This document shows positions 7,031 to 9,400 of a stretch of DNA of 9,400 bases, one piece after another. The position numbers were made by a program, and so were the translations under genes. Position 1 is the stretch's first letter. The number at the start of each line of letters is the position of its first letter. The DNA comes from a bacterium (lineage in GTDB: Bacteria; Omnitrophota; Gorgyraeia; Gygaellales; Profunditerraquicolaceae): NCBI GenBank assembly GCA_004298075.1, contig SCRK01000076.1:1-9400 (forward strand), given 5' to 3'. The notes beneath the pieces are model-generated. The model saw only the letters and a list, made by a program, of their open reading frames with translations, was not told the DNA's origin and did not search any database.

Positions 7031-7044
7031 CTTCATATAAAACT

Positions 7045-8646
7045 ATGGCTAAATATATCTTTATAACCGGCGGGGTGATTTCGAGTTTAGGCAAAGGGAT
7101 CGCTTCCGCTTCTATCGGCAAGATCCTGGAATCGCGCGGCCTAAAAGTAACATTGATGAAACTTGATCCTTACATCAATGTTGACCCGGGGACAATGAAT
7201 CCCTATCAGCACGGGGAGGTCTATGTCACCGATGACGGCGCGGAGACCGATCTGGACCTGGGGCATTATGAAAGGTTCACCAGGGCCAAGATGACCAAAT
7301 TCAACAATGCCACTACCGGCCAGGTTTACAACGCGGTAATATCCCGCGAGCGCAGGGGGGATTATTTAGGTAAAACTATTCAGGTCATCCCTCATATTAC
7401 CGGTGAGATAAAAGAGAGGATCAAGAAGGTTGCTCAGGTAAGTAACGCGGATATCGTTTTGATCGAGATAGGCGGCACGGTAGGCGATATTGAGAGCCTT
7501 CCTTTTCTGGAGGCAGCGCGGCAATTCAAAGTGGACGCGGGAGAAAAGAATGTCCTTTATATCCACCTTACTCTTGTCCCTTACATAAAGGTAGCTGATG
7601 AGATAAAGACCAAGCCTACTCAGCACAGCGTGCAGACATTGCGCGAGATCGGCATCCAGCCGGATATATTGCTCTGCCGTACGGAAAAACCGCTTGCCGA
7701 TGAGGTTAAGGAGAAGATATCTCTTTTCTGTAATGTGCGCAAACAGGCGGTAATTGAATCGCGGGATGTTGAATCTATTTATCAGGTGCCCATGGTTTTT
7801 AAGGCGCAGATATTAGATGAAATAATCCTCAGTCATTTTAATTTGATCTCCAGGCCCTCGGACCTGAAGGATTGGGAGAAGAATGTGGTAGAGCGCCTGC
7901 TTTCTCCGAAGGGGACGGTCAGGGTGGCAGTGGTAGGTAAATATATCGGCCTGCAAGATGCCTATAAATCCATTTATGAAGCGATCACTCACGCCGGGAT
8001 AAGCAACCAATTCAAGATAGAAGTTAGGAAGATCGACTCCGAAGATATAGAAAAACAGGGCCCGGAAAAGATGCTTGAATGCGTGGACGGGATTTTAGTC
8101 CCCGGAGGGTTCGGCACCCGGGGCATCGAAGGCAAGATCAAGGCGATCGAGTTCGCCCGGAAAAACAAGATCCCTTTCTTAGGCCTTTGTCTGGGTATGC
8201 AATGCGCGGTGATAGAATTCGGCCGCCACCTTTGCGGGTTACAGGATGCCAACTCTACTGAGTTTAAATCCAAAACCAAGTATCCGGTGATCAGCCTTCT
8301 GGACGAGCAGAAGAATATCAAGGATATGGGCGGGACTATGCGTCTGGGTGTATACCCCTGCAAAATAAAAAAGAATACCTTGGCGGCAAGAATTTACCGG
8401 AAAAATATCATTCTTGAAAGACACCGCCACAGGTATGAATTCAATAATAAATTCCGCAAACTATTCGAGAAGAAGGGGATGGTTTTCTCCGGGATCTATC
8501 AGAAGAAGGGCTTAGTTGAGATCGTGGAGTTAAAGAATCACCCTTATTTTATCGCGGTGCAGTTTCACCCCGAGTTTAAATCCAAGCCTGATTCAGCGCA
8601 TCCTCTTTTCAGGGAATTTATCAGGGCAGCGGCAAATACTAAATAA
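7045..8646 (+). CDS. pyrG: CTP synthase (glutamine-hydrolysing)
   Basis: This complete 533-residue enzyme makes CTP from UTP, ATP and glutamine (or ammonia), the last step of pyrimidine nucleotide synthesis, in the cytoplasm. The N-terminal synthetase domain begins with FITGGVISSLGKG (5-17), the phosphate-binding loop, and continues through KLDPYINVDPGTMNPYQHGE (39-58) and EIGGTVGDIES (141-151). The class I glutamine amidotransferase domain (about 290-533) shows PGGFGTRG (353-360, oxyanion strand), the nucleophile Cys382 in GLCLGMQ, and the His508/Glu510 pair in QFHPE. The RHRHRYEFN motif at 459-467 is also present. All expected catalytic residues are intact and length is normal. ATG 7045 gives the canonical MxKYIFITGG start; no Shine-Dalgarno sequence precedes it. 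It has its own promoter and a structured leader upstream, and carA follows after 14 bases. Confidence 0.98.
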   Translation: MAKYIFITGGVISSLGKGIASASIGKILESRGLKVTLMKLDPYINVDPGTMNPYQHGEVYVTDDGAETDLDLGHYERFTRAKMTKFNNATTGQVYNAVISRERRGDYLGKTIQVIPHITGEIKERIKKVAQVSNADIVLIEIGGTVGDIESLPFLEAARQFKVDAGEKNVLYIHLTLVPYIKVADEIKTKPTQHSVQTLREIGIQPDILLCRTEKPLADEVKEKISLFCNVRKQAVIESRDVESIYQVPMVFKAQILDEIILSHFNLISRPSDLKDWEKNVVERLLSPKGTVRVAVVGKYIGLQDAYKSIYEAITHAGISNQFKIEVRKIDSEDIEKQGPEKMLECVDGILVPGGFGTRGIEGKIKAIEFARKNKIPFLGLCLGMQCAVIEFGRHLCGLQDANSTEFKSKTKYPVISLLDEQKNIKDMGGTMRLGVYPCKIKKNTLAARIYRKNIILERHRHRYEFNNKFRKLFEKKGMVFSGIYQKKGLVEIVELKNHPYFIAVQFHPEFKSKPDSAHPLFREFIRAAANTK

Positions 8647-8660
8647 TCCCTTAAAAAAAT

Positions 8661-9400
8661 ATGAGTGCGATACTAGCCTTAGAAGACGGCACAATATTCA
8701 AGGGGCGTTCTTTCGGAGCAGGCGGAGAGCGCTATGGTGAGATTGTCTTTAATACCAGCATGGCCGGATACCAGGAGATCATCACCGATCCCTCTTATAA
8801 GGGCCAGATCGTTACTATGACCTATCCTTTGATCGGTAACTACGGAGTAAACCTCGAGGATGTGGAATCATGCAAGCCGTTCGTGGAAGGATTTGTGGTA
8901 AAGGAATACAGCAAGATCGCCAGCAACTGGCGTTCCCGGGATTCACTGGGCGAGTATCTTGCGAAAAATAATATTTTAGGTATCGAGGGTATTGATACGC
9001 GTGAACTCACCTTGCATATCAGGCAGAAAGGCGCTTTGAAAGCCGTGTTATCCACCGAGGATTTGGATGAAAATAACCTGGTCAAGAAAGCCAAAGAATC
9101 TCCAGGCTTAGTCGGTATTGACCTGGTCAAAGAAGTCGTCTGCAAAGAACCCTATGCCTGGAACAAAAAAGGAAAATATAAGGTCGTGGCAATTGACTGC
9201 GGCATAAAGCTTAATATGCTCAGGATATTGGAGAGTAAAAATTGCAAGATCACGGTTGTACCGGCAGGCACCTCAAGTGCGGAGATCCTGGGAATGAAAC
9301 CGGACGGGCTGCTGCTTTCTAACGGCCCCGGCGATCCGGCTGCTTTGCCTTATTTAGTCAGAACTGTCCGGGAGTTACTTGAAAAACTGCCGATATTCGG
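8661..9400 (+). CDS. carA: Carbamoyl-phosphate synthase small (glutaminase) subunit, 3' truncated by the window end
   Basis: The frame stays open from ATG 8661 to the last base, giving 246 complete codons out of the roughly 360-380 usual for the family. The N-terminal CarA domain begins ALEDGTIFKGRSFGA (6-20). It continues with FNTSMAGYQEIITDPSYKGQ (30-49) and GIDTRELT (110-117). The class I amidotransferase domain starts near residue 173 and shows LSNGPGDP at 219-226. The window stops at PIF, just before the expected nucleophilic Cys. CarA hydrolyses glutamine and passes ammonia to CarB, which makes carbamoyl phosphate for pyrimidines and arginine. The spacing of 14 bases from pyrG, with no terminator, implies cotranscription, and carB probably follows outside the window. 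The start is preceded by an A-run without a Shine-Dalgarno sequence. Confidence 0.96.
   Translation, partial: MSAILALEDGTIFKGRSFGAGGERYGEIVFNTSMAGYQEIITDPSYKGQIVTMTYPLIGNYGVNLEDVESCKPFVEGFVVKEYSKIASNWRSRDSLGEYLAKNNILGIEGIDTRELTLHIRQKGALKAVLSTEDLDENNLVKKAKESPGLVGIDLVKEVVCKEPYAWNKKGKYKVVAIDCGIKLNMLRILESKNCKITVVPAGTSSAEILGMKPDGLLLSNGPGDPAALPYLVRTVRELLEKLPIF

Noticed and set aside
7989..8363. 124-codon open frame on the minus strand inside pyrG
   Set aside because: It is a shadow of the well-conserved CTP synthase amidotransferase domain and has no independent evidence.
8840..9145. 101-codon open frame on the minus strand
   Set aside because: It is antisense to carA, whose plus-strand frame shows clear family motifs through the same stretch.

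Overview
The window reads as an ordinary bacterial chromosome segment of moderate G+C. It is densely packed with seven protein genes, two of them cut by the window edges. The gene mix suggests an uncultured, probably anaerobic lineage: a ferredoxin-linked Nfn-type transhydrogenase, a GT-C/TPR membrane protein, and an HD-GYP protein with a degenerate signature. Most starts lack a Shine-Dalgarno sequence. I would guess Omnitrophota or a relative, but this is impression and not proof. I see no transposase, integrase, phage gene, tRNA, rRNA or CRISPR array, and no intergenic stretch longer than about 170 bases.

Layout. (1) Positions 1-1931, plus strand: the end of nfnA and the complete nfnB, coupled by a one-base TGATG overlap. 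Together they encode an iron-sulfur flavoprotein complex that moves electrons between NADPH, NADH and ferredoxin. (2) Positions 1924-3534, minus strand: a polytopic membrane protein of the TMTC/GT-C glycosyltransferase type with three C-terminal TPRs. It runs tail to tail into nfnB with an 8-bp overlap of the two coding ends. (3) Positions 3535-3698: a divergent intergenic region with a candidate promoter on each strand and a small palindromic repeat block flanked by 8-bp direct repeats. (4) Positions 3699-6942, plus strand: a two-gene operon. The first gene encodes a helical-repeat protein, the second an HD-GYP-type phosphohydrolase. The two proteins share a diverged N-terminal domain. (5) Positions 6943-7044: a compact control region with a near-consensus promoter, a palindrome in its spacer and a strong leader stem-loop. 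(6) Positions 7045-9400, plus strand: pyrG (CTP synthase) followed 14 bases later by carA (carbamoyl-phosphate synthase small subunit, cut by the window end). This forms a pyrimidine and glutamine-amidotransferase operon.

The points most worth a second look are the pyrG leader (promoter, palindrome and hairpin), the shared uncharacterised N-terminal domain of the helical-repeat/HD-GYP pair, the palindromic intergenic repeat with possible target-site duplications, and the apparent rarity of Shine-Dalgarno sequences, with two divergent genes possibly transcribed as leaderless mRNAs. I did not find a convincing wholly new system such as a defence island or biosynthetic cluster.
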